Both the position numbers and the translations under genes were made by a program. Shown here one piece after another: positions 55,245-63,842 of a stretch of DNA of 64,000 bases. Source of the DNA: Chryseobacterium edaphi (lineage in GTDB: Bacteria > Bacteroidota > Bacteroidia > Flavobacteriales > Weeksellaceae). The stretch's first letter is position 1, and every line of letters starts with the position of its first letter. The notes beneath the pieces were generated by a model, which saw nothing but the letters and a program-made list of their open reading frames with translations, had not been told where the DNA came from and did no database searches. The stretch is taken from positions 186,001-250,000 of the forward strand of contig NZ_JAOTEM010000004.1 of assembly GCF_025628985.1 (NCBI RefSeq), read 5' to 3'.

Positions 55245-56963
55245 ATGAAAAGAAGCTTCTTTTTATTATTGTTAGTTTTATTTCAGCAAAACCTTTTCGC
55301 TCAAAAAGATCAATATTATAATTTCATCAAAACATGGAATTTCATTAAATATTACCATCCCGATGTTGCAAGTGGAAAAATTGATTCCGACAGTTTGTTT
55401 TTAGTTAAAATCAAAAGCATTGATTCTAAAGATGATTTTAATTCTGTCATTGAAAAGCTGTCACAAAATTTAAATAAAAATCTCACAACTCTTGCTCCGA
55501 TTGAAACATCAAAAGATGTTTTAACAAAAAATCAGAATTTCGATTGGTTCCAGAAAAATGGGAAAATAAGTTCTGAAAACAAAGCTTTATTAAATTCTGT
55601 TTATAATCACCGATACAATTTTGAAATTTTAAAAGAAGAAAAATCCGTAAATGATGAGAAGAAATATTCATTCCCAAAAAATGAAAATCTTCCGGTTGAA
55701 TATCGTTTGCTGACGTTGGCGAAAATTCAGGGGATTGTTGATTATCTTTTCCCGCACAAATATATTATGGATAAAGGGTTTGATGATTTTTTCAAGAAAA
55801 GTTTAGAAGAAAATTCAAAAATAAATTCAAGAAAAGATTTTGAAATTATATTGGCGAAATTGGTTTCTAAATTTAAGGACAGCCATGCATTTAGTTTTTA
55901 TAAACAATTGAATTACAGAAAAGAAATTTTCCACGGCAGTTATCTTGCACCGTATGATTTTCAGATTGTTGACGATCATATTTTGGTTACAAAACTTATT
56001 TTTCCTGAAATTTGCTCGAAAGCTCAAATCAATGTTGGGGACAAAATCATTGCTATAAACGGTAAAACTATTCCTCAAATCATTAAAGAAAAAGGAGAAT
56101 TATTATCGACTTCCAATACAGAAAAATTGATATTTGTCCTGTCAAAATATGAAAACAATCTCATCTGGATTGGCGATCTTAGGCATAGGGATTTAGAAGT
56201 AAAATCAGCGAGAAGCAATAAGAAATTCTCTACAAAAATTGACATGATTGATCCTTCCGATAAGGAAAAATATGATTTGATTGTTAATTATTTACAGGAT
56301 AAAATCACGAAAATAGAAAACCGTAAAATTGATCATCAAGATGTTGCTTTTTTTAAAGTTAGCAAAACTTTCGGCTTTATCAATAAGGTAGATGATGATA
56401 AAATAGATGCCGTTATGGACAGCATTTTGAGCAATGCCGCACAAAAGAAAGCCATCGTCTTCGATATGAGAGCATATCCGGACTGGGGCGGGTTCTTTTT
56501 TCATTATCTTTACAAATACTTCTCTACTGTTGAAAATTATTTTGGAAAGTACTATCAACCGAACTTGAAAAATATCGGAACGTTTACTTATAAAGATCAA
56601 AGTATCACTTATTTTCCTTCAATTCCTGAAAAAACAGTCCATAATTATAAAGGAAAAGTTTTCATTCTCGTCAATCCCGATACAAGAAGCGCAAGTGAAT
56701 GGTATTCGATGAGTCTGCAGAAAATCTTTCCACAATCGCTAACAATTGGTCAGCAAACTTCAGGTGGAGATGGTGATTTGGTAAAGGTTAATCTTCCTGG
56801 TGATTATCTTTTAGAGTTTACCGGGAACGGAATTTTCTACCCTGACAATTCTCAAACGCAGCAAACAGGAATCAGAATTGATGAACTAATTAAATATAAA
56901 GATCAGGATTTTCTTGAAGGTCGGGATCTTGAATTTGAGAGAGTTTTGGATCAAATGAAATAA
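55245..56963 (+). CDS. S41-family peptidase (C-terminal processing type)
   Basis: This 572-residue secreted protein has a signal peptide (ending NLFAQ), an N-terminal helical part and a PDZ-like domain near 245-285 (INVGDKIIAINGKTIPQI). The S41 core follows. The catalytic serine is in NPDTRSASEW, and the lysine region is near QQTSGGDGDLVKV. ANNGTGIFYPD-like loops follow (LEFTGNGIFYPDNS). It likely cleaves C-terminal or unfolded proteins in the periplasm. The domain order is that of the Bacteroidetes type with an extended N-terminus. It is transcribed alone. No terminator is obvious. Confidence 0.85.
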   Translation: MKRSFFLLLLVLFQQNLFAQKDQYYNFIKTWNFIKYYHPDVASGKIDSDSLFLVKIKSIDSKDDFNSVIEKLSQNLNKNLTTLAPIETSKDVLTKNQNFDWFQKNGKISSENKALLNSVYNHRYNFEILKEEKSVNDEKKYSFPKNENLPVEYRLLTLAKIQGIVDYLFPHKYIMDKGFDDFFKKSLEENSKINSRKDFEIILAKLVSKFKDSHAFSFYKQLNYRKEIFHGSYLAPYDFQIVDDHILVTKLIFPEICSKAQINVGDKIIAINGKTIPQIIKEKGELLSTSNTEKLIFVLSKYENNLIWIGDLRHRDLEVKSARSNKKFSTKIDMIDPSDKEKYDLIVNYLQDKITKIENRKIDHQDVAFFKVSKTFGFINKVDDDKIDAVMDSILSNAAQKKAIVFDMRAYPDWGGFFFHYLYKYFSTVENYFGKYYQPNLKNIGTFTYKDQSITYFPSIPEKTVHNYKGKVFILVNPDTRSASEWYSMSLQKIFPQSLTIGQQTSGGDGDLVKVNLPGDYLLEFTGNGIFYPDNSQTQQTGIRIDELIKYKDQDFLEGRDLEFERVLDQMK

Positions 56964-57011
56964 TCCTAAAATTAATTGACAAAAACTATAAAAGATATTT
57001 GAAAATTAATT

Positions 57012-57042
57012 TTGTACTAATTAGTACAATTACATATCTTTG
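57012..57042 (+). promoter_or_regulatory. tetR promoter and perfect palindromic operator
   Basis: TTGTACTAATTAGTACAA (57012-57029) is a perfect 18-bp palindrome. The TTG at its left end is a -33 element 20 bp from TATCTTTG (57035-57042), a -7 element. A repressor bound here would block the promoter. The same site occurs before the SDR gene at 57662. Confidence 0.75.
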
Positions 57043-57059
57043 TCTCATCAAAATAAAAA

Positions 57060-57644
57060 ATGGCAGGAAGACCCAAAATATTTGACGAAAATCAGGCAAT
57101 TGAAAAAGCGACTGAAGTTTTTAGAAACAAAGGCTACGATACAGCCTCTGCAGATGAATTGTTGAGTGCAATGGGAATCGGGAAAGGAAGTTTTTATTTG
57201 GCATTCAAAGGCGGAAAACAGGAATTGTATGTAAAATCTATCGAACAATTTTCTGAAAATTTTTATAAAATATTATCTGAAGGTATTGAAAAATCTGAAA
57301 ACGGGATTGAATTCATCAAACAGTTTTTTTTAAGTCAGGCCTACTCTACCGAATGCGAAAAAGAAAGAGGATGCTTTTTGGGAAATTCACTCGTTCAGTT
57401 ATCTGAAAAAGATGCACAGACAAAGAAAGTTTCTGTCAAAATCATGAGAAATTTACAACAGCTTTTTGCCGGAGTCATTGAAAAAGCACAGAAAAACAAT
57501 CAAATTAAAACCAAAGAAAATCCTGAAATTCTTGCGTGGCATTTAACCAATTTATGGAACGGAATTCACGTTACAAGACGCCTTGAAAGTTCTCCGGAAG
57601 TTCTTAAAAGCCTTATTGAAATTAATTTAAAATTACTCGATTAA
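57060..57644 (+). CDS. TetR/AcrR-family repressor
   Basis: This 194-residue protein has an N-terminal helix-turn-helix (residues 1-50: MAGRPKIFDENQAIEKATEV, with SADELLSAMGIGKGSFYLAF as the recognition part). A C-terminal ligand domain has SLVQLSEKDAQTKKV and WHLTNLWNGIHVTRR near its end. It probably represses its own gene and the SDR gene downstream, because both are preceded by the same palindromic site. The ligand is unknown. The family often controls quinone, alcohol or electrophile detoxification. Confidence 0.9.
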   Translation: MAGRPKIFDENQAIEKATEVFRNKGYDTASADELLSAMGIGKGSFYLAFKGGKQELYVKSIEQFSENFYKILSEGIEKSENGIEFIKQFFLSQAYSTECEKERGCFLGNSLVQLSEKDAQTKKVSVKIMRNLQQLFAGVIEKAQKNNQIKTKENPEILAWHLTNLWNGIHVTRRLESSPEVLKSLIEINLKLLD

Positions 57645-57661
57645 AATTTTTTTATCTTATT

Positions 57662-57679
57662 TTGTACCAAATAGTACAA
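57662..57679 (+). promoter_or_regulatory. TetR operator copy before the SDR gene
   Basis: TTGTACCAAATAGTACAA differs from the tetR operator at three central positions (57668, 57670 and 57671). It is an almost symmetric 18-bp site, 37 bp before the SDR start codon. Confidence 0.7.
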
Positions 57680-57716
57680 TATTAAACATCAATTTAAACA
57701 TTTTAAAAAAAACATT

Positions 57717-58454
57717 ATGAACATTACAAACAACACCATTTTGATTACCGGAGGAGGATCTGGAATCGGTTTAGAAATCACAAAAGCATTAAGCGTTACC
57801 AACAAAATCATCATCGTTGGAAGAAACAAAGAAAAATTGGATGCAGCTGCAAAAGATCTGGAAAACATTTTCACCATTCAAGCCGATATAACCAATGAAA
57901 GCGACGTCAACAGATTGTACGAAGAAGTAAAAACGACTTTCGGAGAACTGAATATTCTGATCAACAATGCCGGAAATGCATATGTTTACAATATTGCAAA
58001 CGATGGAAACGCCCATGATAAAGCTTTGGCAGAATTTACAACCAATTACTTTGCACCAATCAGACTGACAGAAAAATTTCTTCCTTTATTGAAAGAACAA
58101 AACGAAGCTGCCATCGTCAACGTTTCATCGATTGTCGGATTGGTTCCCGGTGCATATCTTCCCACCTATTCAGATTCAAAGGCAGCACTGCATTCTTACA
58201 CACAAGTTTTAAGACATGAATTGGCAAAAGAGACTAATGTAAAAGTTTTTGAATTAATGCCACCATTAGTCAATACCGATTTCTCTGCTGAAATCGGAGG
58301 AAAAGAAAACGGAATTCCGCCTTCAGATGTTGCCAATGATTTGGTAAAAGCTCTTCAGGAAAATAAATATGAAGTTCGTGTAGGAAATACAGAATCACTG
58401 TATCAGAATTTCTTTGCAGGAACGGAAGGTGCGTTTAGCGCTTTTAATTCATAA
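57717..58454 (+). CDS. SDR-family oxidoreductase (TetR-controlled)
   Basis: This 245-residue short-chain dehydrogenase has the cofactor motif TGGGSGIG, the NNAG motif and the catalytic Ser with YSDSKAAL (Tyr and Lys). It resembles DltE-like or FabG-like reductases, and NAD(P)H-dependent carbonyl reduction is likely. The gene is 72 bp after tetR, with a copy of the operator in between. It is probably the repressor's main target and may act on a toxic aldehyde or quinone, which is inference. A terminator follows. Confidence 0.88.
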   Translation: MNITNNTILITGGGSGIGLEITKALSVTNKIIIVGRNKEKLDAAAKDLENIFTIQADITNESDVNRLYEEVKTTFGELNILINNAGNAYVYNIANDGNAHDKALAEFTTNYFAPIRLTEKFLPLLKEQNEAAIVNVSSIVGLVPGAYLPTYSDSKAALHSYTQVLRHELAKETNVKVFELMPPLVNTDFSAEIGGKENGIPPSDVANDLVKALQENKYEVRVGNTESLYQNFFAGTEGAFSAFNS

Positions 58455-58512
58455 TGACAGAATCATACTGCCATTTCATTTGGTAACTTTTATTATATCA
58501 ATTTCATAGACG

Positions 58513-58543
58513 AGTCAGCGTAATTTTTTGCGCTGGCTTTTTC
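58513..58543 (+). terminator. Terminator of the tetR-SDR unit
   Basis: AGTCAGCG (58513-58520) pairs with CGCTGGCT (58531-58538) with one G-T pair, followed by TTTTTC. Confidence 0.65.
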
Positions 58544-58612
58544 TTTCCATAGTATATAATACACAGTTATTATTTTTTATTAAATTTATTTTCTGAAAAC
58601 TAAATAAATTTA

Positions 58613-58620
58613 TACATTTG
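58613..58620 (+). promoter_or_regulatory. Predicted -7 element of the unknown lipoprotein operon
   Basis: TACATTTG matches TAnnTTTG. A TTCTG at 58591-58595 lies 17 bp upstream as a weak -33 element. The transcript would start near 58627, giving a leader of about 75 nt. Confidence 0.5.
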
Positions 58621-58650
58621 CAAACCTAAAAATCACTTAGGCAAGAAAAC

Positions 58651-58684
58651 TTAAATATCTATCGTGCGCACTATAAATATTTAA
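58651..58684 (+). promoter_or_regulatory. 34-bp near-perfect palindrome in the leader of the unknown operon
   Basis: The 34-bp site reads TTAAATATCTATCGTGC on the left and its near-perfect mirror on the right, with 15 of 17 pairs complementary. The centre is GTGCGCAC (58664-58671). It ends 16 bp before the start codon, so it could be an operator or an RNA hairpin near the translation start. Confidence 0.6.
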
Positions 58685-58700
58685 AATAACAACAACAAAA

Positions 58701-60326
58701 ATGAGAAAAATTAGAATTTTAAAAATTGCCTTATTAGGCATTTTCGCATTTACTATTTCATGTAGTGATGAATTACTAAATACAACAGTAGATAATAGTG
58801 CCATTGTCGAAGGAACTTTAAAAAACGGTAGACTTTTCTTTCCTAATAAAGAATCTTTAAATGCAACCTTCAAAGAACTTAAAAGTAAAAATCATAAGTA
58901 CGTTGATCAATATGTGAAAGAAAAAGGTATAGAATCTTTAGTACCTATTATCAATGAGAACAGTGAACAGCAGGTTATTGAATTATTGAAGAAAAGAAAA
59001 ACAAATTATCTCGCAAAAAATGCTTCAAGAGTTTCCGGGGAAATAAGTCCAGTATTAGATCAAGACATTTATGAAGATTTAGATGATTTGGAAGAGATTG
59101 TTGGGGATGAAACTTTTGCAGCCATGCTGAATGGTAGTGCTGAAATACAAGTAGCAAATAACATCTATAAATATACTGATGTTGGATTATTTGTTACAGA
59201 AGAACAAAACTATAATAATTTAGAAACTTATCTTGAGGTTAGACAAATTTCTTCAAATCTTCTGGAACCTACTGAGCCTCAATTTAGAGAAGATTTTCTT
59301 GCGGGTAAAATTGGAGGTGAATTACAAACACTTCAAAATACCAACAATAAAATTAACTATTTTATTTCACAATCTATCTATCCAACTGACGAAACTAATC
59401 CTGTTGGTAGCAGTCCAGCAACTTTATACCCTGGAGGAGGATATAGTGGAGGGAGCACGGTTGGGGGAAGTACTGGTGGAGGAAGTACTTCTACTCCTGC
59501 TGTAGAACCGTCATTTGCTAGTATTGTAGAGGGGTTAAAAGTTGGTGATATAAGAAAACCATTGCTAGGTAACATTTTTGGTAAAACTTGGGAAACAGAT
59601 GATAAATATGAAAGTAAAAGAAGAGTGAAAGTTAAGTTTTATTCGCAAAATCTTTATCTTGTATATGCAATCGGATGTAAAGTAAAACATCAATATAAAG
59701 GATGGACAGGAATTTGGAGAGGTGAAAACGCTGATCAATTAGGGATTGGAGTAAATTCCATAAAATGGACATTTAGCCACCCTGTGAATATGAGCTCACC
59801 TGCAGGAGTTCCTAAACAAGCCTATTGGTTTGGGAGTAATGCGTATTTTAGTTCAGCTAGCGGAATAACATTTAGTTTTTCACAAAATCAAAATATACCT
59901 TCTTTGCCTTTCGCCTCTCAATTAGACGGTGTTATACAATTTGTTGTTGATCAAAGTGGTTTAACTGAACAACAATTAGATAAATTATTTTGGGAAAATG
60001 CATGGAAACAGGCAAATCAGTTTCTTGAAGGTCAAAATAAAAAGCTAAATAGAGTTGCTTTCATAGTAGATTCGTATAATGCTTCTTATGTGAAATATTA
60101 CGATTTCAGTCAAGTTGAAAATAACCAAGACGTGATTGAAAGAATTTTTGATTGGGGAATTGCTACTCCACAATTTACATATACCTTTGGAGGAGGAACG
60201 GGTAATGGTGTTGCTGTTACAAGCTATAATTGGAATTTTTCTAAACCAACAGCTGTTAATGTTAATATGTACGGAATTGCAAAGAAAAATGGTGGTTGGC
60301 ATGGAGCTAAGTTAATCATTGATTAA
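58701..60326 (+). CDS. Large surface lipoprotein of unknown function
   Basis: This 541-residue protein has a lipoprotein signal ending TISC, followed by SDE. That motif fits the surface-export signal of flavobacterial lipoproteins. The N-terminal domain (about 25-235) is helical and acidic. A flexible glycine/serine/threonine linker (about 240-270, with repeated GGGSTS-like units) joins it to a C-terminal beta-rich domain (about 275-541). That domain has WTGIWRGENADQLGIGV, TFSHPVNMSSP and VAFIVDSYNASYVKYYDFSQ. I do not recognise either domain. It starts a probable three-gene operon with a second lipoprotein and a beta-barrel protein. Confidence 0.65.
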   Translation: MRKIRILKIALLGIFAFTISCSDELLNTTVDNSAIVEGTLKNGRLFFPNKESLNATFKELKSKNHKYVDQYVKEKGIESLVPIINENSEQQVIELLKKRKTNYLAKNASRVSGEISPVLDQDIYEDLDDLEEIVGDETFAAMLNGSAEIQVANNIYKYTDVGLFVTEEQNYNNLETYLEVRQISSNLLEPTEPQFREDFLAGKIGGELQTLQNTNNKINYFISQSIYPTDETNPVGSSPATLYPGGGYSGGSTVGGSTGGGSTSTPAVEPSFASIVEGLKVGDIRKPLLGNIFGKTWETDDKYESKRRVKVKFYSQNLYLVYAIGCKVKHQYKGWTGIWRGENADQLGIGVNSIKWTFSHPVNMSSPAGVPKQAYWFGSNAYFSSASGITFSFSQNQNIPSLPFASQLDGVIQFVVDQSGLTEQQLDKLFWENAWKQANQFLEGQNKKLNRVAFIVDSYNASYVKYYDFSQVENNQDVIERIFDWGIATPQFTYTFGGGTGNGVAVTSYNWNFSKPTAVNVNMYGIAKKNGGWHGAKLIID

Positions 60327-60340
60327 GAAATTATGAAATT

Positions 60341-60694
60341 ATGAAATATATATTGCTTTTATTTTTAATAATACTTACATCTTGTACTTCAGAAGAAAAT
60401 CTAAATCTACAGGAAAACTCCAAATTTCAAGGGAACTATATTGGAGTTTTTAATGGTAGTGTATCAGGTAAAATTTCCTTCAAAGTATCAGATACAGGCA
60501 ATTTAGAAGGTTCTGTTGAATATGATAATGCTACTGCTTCTGAAAATTTGTCCGGGTACGTTCCAATAAGTGGAAAATTTGATGCATCTACTAAGAGTGG
60601 TTTAAATTTCTTTGGCTATCTAAATGACTTGACAATAAATGCAAAATGGACAAAAGGTAATTCTACAGGTGATTGTATCTTAAATAAAAAATAA
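60341..60694 (+). CDS. Small lipoprotein of unknown function
   Basis: This 117-residue protein has a short lipoprotein signal (MKYILLLFLIILTSC) followed by TSEE. The mature ~100 residues form a beta-rich domain with GNYIGVFNGSVSGKISFKV and GSVEYDNATASENLSGYV, ending in GDCILNKK. I recognise no family with confidence. It is 14 bp after the large lipoprotein gene and 4 bp before the barrel gene, so it belongs to the same transcript. A role as an accessory of the large lipoprotein is possible. Confidence 0.6.
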   Translation: MKYILLLFLIILTSCTSEENLNLQENSKFQGNYIGVFNGSVSGKISFKVSDTGNLEGSVEYDNATASENLSGYVPISGKFDASTKSGLNFFGYLNDLTINAKWTKGNSTGDCILNKK

Positions 60695-60698
60695 TAGT

Positions 60699-61247
60699 AT
60701 GAATAAAATATTTCTAATTTTGATAGGGACAATTAGTTATTCATTACATGCACAAAATGTAAGTGGCGAAAAAGAATCTTTTCTAGGCGTACAAGCTGGT
60801 TTTTTTGGTGCAAATATATATTATGAAAAAAATATTTCTGAAAGTTTTGCAGTAAGAGGAGATATTGAATTTTCACCAAGTATTTGGGGTGGAGATCTTT
60901 ATAGTAAAACAGGATTTGCAGTCACACCGGAAATAAAAATAGCACCAAAATGGTATTATAATATGAGCAAAAGACAAGAAGCCTTAAAAAATACTAAGAA
61001 TAACTCTGCAGATTACATAACAGCAAATTTTAGCTATATACCTAACTTATTTGTCATTTCTAATGTTGATGAAATTACGGTTAACCCAATGCTGTCGGTA
61101 GTTCCGACATGGGGCTTAAGAAGAAATTTCTTGAATAATTTTAATTATGAAATTCAGGCTGGATTGGGTATTGGAAAAATATTAAAACCAAATTATGATC
61201 TGCAGACTGTTTTAAATATCAGCTTTAAAGTCGGTTATGATTTTTAA
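60699..61247 (+). CDS. Outer-membrane beta-barrel protein of unknown function
   Basis: This 182-residue protein has a signal peptide (MNKIFLILIGTISYSLHAQ). Alternating hydrophobic strands are typical of small barrels, such as LGVQAGFFGANIYYEKN and FAVRGDIEFSPSIW. The final strand ends VGYDF, a terminal aromatic expected of a barrel. It begins 4 bp after the small lipoprotein gene. It could form the membrane part of the unknown complex. Small porin-like barrels of this length are common in Flavobacteriia. A strong terminator follows. Confidence 0.7.
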   Translation: MNKIFLILIGTISYSLHAQNVSGEKESFLGVQAGFFGANIYYEKNISESFAVRGDIEFSPSIWGGDLYSKTGFAVTPEIKIAPKWYYNMSKRQEALKNTKNNSADYITANFSYIPNLFVISNVDEITVNPMLSVVPTWGLRRNFLNNFNYEIQAGLGIGKILKPNYDLQTVLNISFKVGYDF

Positions 61248-61282
61248 TTAACAGATAATCTCTTTTGAGTTATATATCATTG

Positions 61283-61316
61283 AAAATACCAGAGCAAATA
61301 TTTGCTCTGGTATTTT
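61283..61316 (+). terminator. Terminator of the unknown three-gene operon
   Basis: AAAATACCAGAGCAAA and TTTGCTCTGGTATTTT form a perfect stem ending in T-rich sequence. This marks the end of the operon. The 254-bp gap to the Fur gene holds nothing else that I recognise. Confidence 0.85.
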
Positions 61317-61501
61317 TAATTAATGATTACTAAGAAAGTCGCTATAAATATTTTGAATGATTATTGAAAACTTAAAACTTTGTGATTCCATCATTTTTAA
61401 CATCTTGCAAATAATTTTTCTTTATAAACATATCTCTGAATGAGGGAAAAACTTAAGCAAATAAATTTCTAGCGAGAGAAAATATTTGTACAGAACTTTA
61501 A

Positions 61502-61876
61502 TTAAGCACAATCCTTACAAACTCCCGTCAAAATACAATTCACATTTTCTACCTGATAACCTTGAGGTAAAGAAAACTGCACCGGAACCGGAAGACATTC
61601 TATAGTCTGACAATTGGTGCATCGAAAGTGAAAATGATGATCTGCGAGTTTCTTTTCTTCACATTTGATGCAGACTGCAAAATACTGTTTGCCATCCTCA
61701 GCAACGATCCGGTGCAGAATTCCGTCTTCGCAAAAACGGTTGAGCACCCGATAAATCGTTGCGCGATCAATATCTACTTCAATATTTTTCTCGATTGTAT
61801 CCTGACTCATTGCTTTTCCGGCATTGGTAAGTAATGATAAAACAGCTTCTTTTGTAGGAGTACTTCTTCTTTTCAT
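61502..61876 (-). CDS. Fur-family transcriptional regulator (Zur-like)
   Basis: The ATG at 61876 gives a 124-residue protein. The N-terminal winged helix has RRSTPTKEAVLSLLTNA and DRATIYRVLNRFCEDGIL. The metal-binding C-terminal part has DHHFHFRC, CTNC and CKDC, so both structural CxxC pairs and the metal histidines are present. This pattern favours a zinc- or iron-sensing repressor, but metal identity is not readable. It is divergent from the thioredoxin-reductase-like gene, whose promoter lies in the shared 121-bp gap, so it may control that gene. Confidence 0.88.
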   Translation of the reverse strand: MKRRSTPTKEAVLSLLTNAGKAMSQDTIEKNIEVDIDRATIYRVLNRFCEDGILHRIVAEDGKQYFAVCIKCEEKKLADHHFHFRCTNCQTIECLPVPVQFSLPQGYQVENVNCILTGVCKDCA

Positions 61877-61894
61877 TTTATTAATGCGATAATG

Positions 61895-61924
61895 TTGCAA
61901 TAATAAAAAATTGTATTAACTTTG
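61895..61924 (+). promoter_or_regulatory. Promoter of the thioredoxin-reductase-like gene
   Basis: TTG (61895-61897) and TAACTTTG (61917-61924) are 19 bp apart, the expected spacing. TTAATGC...GCAATAA (61880-61902), an imperfect inverted repeat, overlaps it and may be an operator of the divergent Fur protein. Confidence 0.55.
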
Positions 61925-61997
61925 GCAAGTAATTTTAGGAAAATTTGAACTTAATGAAGTCGATTTTAATTTAATTCTAACAAAAGAGATTTAAAAT

Positions 61998-62906
61998 ATG
62001 AGCGAAACCAAACTATTTGACGTTATCATCATCGGCGGAAGTTACGCAGGATTATCTGCTGCAATGTCTTTAGGAAGATCTTTAAGAACTATTTTGGTCA
62101 TTGATAACGGAAAACCATGCAACATCCAGACTCCACATTCTCATAATTTTTTGACACAGGACGGTAGTTCTCCTTCTGAAATTTCAACTTTGGCAAAAAA
62201 TCAGGTTGAAAAATATCAAACAATTGACTTTTATGATGGGAAAGCGATTTTAGCTAGAAAAACTGATTTCGGATTTGAAATTACAACCGAAAATAGAGAG
62301 AAATTCAACTCGAAAAAGCTGATTGTTGCTACAGGAATTGTAGATCAGGTTCCAGACATCAAAGGCTTTAAAGAATCTTGGGGAATCTCACTTATTTACT
62401 GTCCGTACTGTCATGGTTACGAATTTAAAGGTAAGAAAACAGGAATTATTGCAAATGGCGACCGTGGTTTTCATATTATCTCTTTGGTAAATAATTTAAC
62501 AAAAGACCTAACGATTTTTACTCAGGGAAAAGCTATTTTCAACGATCAGCAACATGAAAAATTGAAAAAAAATAATATTCAAATCATTGAAACTGAGATT
62601 AAAGAATTGAAACATCAAAATGGAATGGTCGAAAGCCTAATTTTATCTGATGGCAAAGTTTTGAATTTTGACGTGATCTATGGTCCTTCTCCCTTTACTC
62701 AGCAATCAGACATTGCCGAATCTTTAGGTTGCGAAATGACAGAAATGGGTCATATCAAAATAGATCAATTCCAAAAGACGAATATTACAGGATTATTTGC
62801 ATGTGGTGACAATTCTAGTGCGATGCGTTCGGTTGCAAATGCCGTTTATACGGGAAATGCTGCTGGTGCAATGGTGAACGCTGAACTGGTATCTGATTGT
62901 TTTTAA
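61998..62906 (+). CDS. Thioredoxin-reductase-like FAD/NAD(P)-dependent oxidoreductase
   Basis: This 302-residue flavoprotein has the FAD-binding motif IIGGSYAGLSAA near 11. The redox pair CPYCHGYEF near 134 is in the position of the CxxC of thioredoxin reductase. The final FAD motif is TGLFACGDN. The NADP-binding loop has GDRGFHIISL rather than the usual GxGxxA, so the cofactor may differ. It may be a low-molecular-weight thiol or ferredoxin reductase rather than the housekeeping TrxB. It faces a Fur-family gene across a shared promoter region. Confidence 0.85.
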   Translation: MSETKLFDVIIIGGSYAGLSAAMSLGRSLRTILVIDNGKPCNIQTPHSHNFLTQDGSSPSEISTLAKNQVEKYQTIDFYDGKAILARKTDFGFEITTENREKFNSKKLIVATGIVDQVPDIKGFKESWGISLIYCPYCHGYEFKGKKTGIIANGDRGFHIISLVNNLTKDLTIFTQGKAIFNDQQHEKLKKNNIQIIETEIKELKHQNGMVESLILSDGKVLNFDVIYGPSPFTQQSDIAESLGCEMTEMGHIKIDQFQKTNITGLFACGDNSSAMRSVANAVYTGNAAGAMVNAELVSDCF

Positions 62907-62963
62907 AATAAGAATAGATTATTCGATCAATTTTGTAGATTTGAACAGTTATATCAAATCTCA

Positions 62964-63812
62964 ATGAATAAAATTTTCCTGTTTTTAATTTTCGTCATCG
63001 TTTTAAAGCTCAATGCGCAGAATCAGAGATTCATCTACGAATATAAATATGTTCCCGATTCTACAAAAGTTGACAGCGTTTTAACCGAAAATATGCGTCT
63101 CACAATTTTCAAAGATCATTCTGAATTTCTGAGCGAAATGAAAGCTAAGAGAGATTCTGCCATTGTAAAATCTTCACAGAAAAACAATGGCAAAATTGGC
63201 ACAGACCTTTCACCGGGAAATATTAAAACTTTTGTTTGGAAAAATAAAAATAATAGCAAAAACTACTCGACAGAATTTGTTGGAATGGAATCTTATAAAG
63301 TAACCGATGAAACTGATTTTAACTGGACATTAATTGATGAAACAAAAAAGATTCAAAACTATAATTGCCAGAAAGCAATTTTAAAATTTGGCAGGCGAGA
63401 ATGGACGGCCTGGTTTACAACAGAATTGCCATTTCAGGATGGTCCGCATATATTCTGCAAACTTCCGGGTTTGATTGTGACTATTGAAGATTCAAAAAAA
63501 CATCATTCTTTTCAACTCATCGCCAATTATAAAACCAATGATGGCACTTCTGTTATGAAAGCATTTCATTTATTAAAAAACTATAAGGTCAATAGGAAAC
63601 AGTTTAATAAAAAGTGGAACGATTTCAGGAAAAATCCGATCAGTGCAAACGAACAGTTTTTGCTGATGAATCCACAAATTACTCAATTCAAATCCTATGA
63701 TGAAAATGGGAATGAAATGGATGCCAATGCATTAAGAAAAGCAGGAACGGAAAAGGCTAAGAAAAATTTAGTTAAAAACAACAATTTTCTTGACCTTGAA
63801 TTGTATAGATAA
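62964..63812 (+). CDS. GLPGLI-family protein
   Basis: This 282-residue protein has a signal peptide (ending LKLNAQ). It carries the family signature in its centre, where GPHIFCKLPGLIVTIEDS contains the GLPGLI-like strand. A lysine-rich C-terminal extension follows (about 240-282). GLPGLI proteins are secreted or periplasmic and restricted mainly to Bacteroidetes; function is unknown. A possible -7 element (TAGATTTG, 62936-62943) lies upstream. It stands between a flavoprotein gene and a partial Crp/Fnr gene. Confidence 0.85.
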   Translation: MNKIFLFLIFVIVLKLNAQNQRFIYEYKYVPDSTKVDSVLTENMRLTIFKDHSEFLSEMKAKRDSAIVKSSQKNNGKIGTDLSPGNIKTFVWKNKNNSKNYSTEFVGMESYKVTDETDFNWTLIDETKKIQNYNCQKAILKFGRREWTAWFTTELPFQDGPHIFCKLPGLIVTIEDSKKHHSFQLIANYKTNDGTSVMKAFHLLKNYKVNRKQFNKKWNDFRKNPISANEQFLLMNPQITQFKSYDENGNEMDANALRKAGTEKAKKNLVKNNNFLDLELYR

Positions 63813-63842
63813 TTAGCAAAACTGATTATTAAATCAAACTAA

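Noticed and set aside
59378..59575. A proline/glycine-rich minus-strand frame opposite the linker of the large lipoprotein
   Set aside because: It is the complement of the Gly/Ser/Thr linker and so has biased but meaningless composition.
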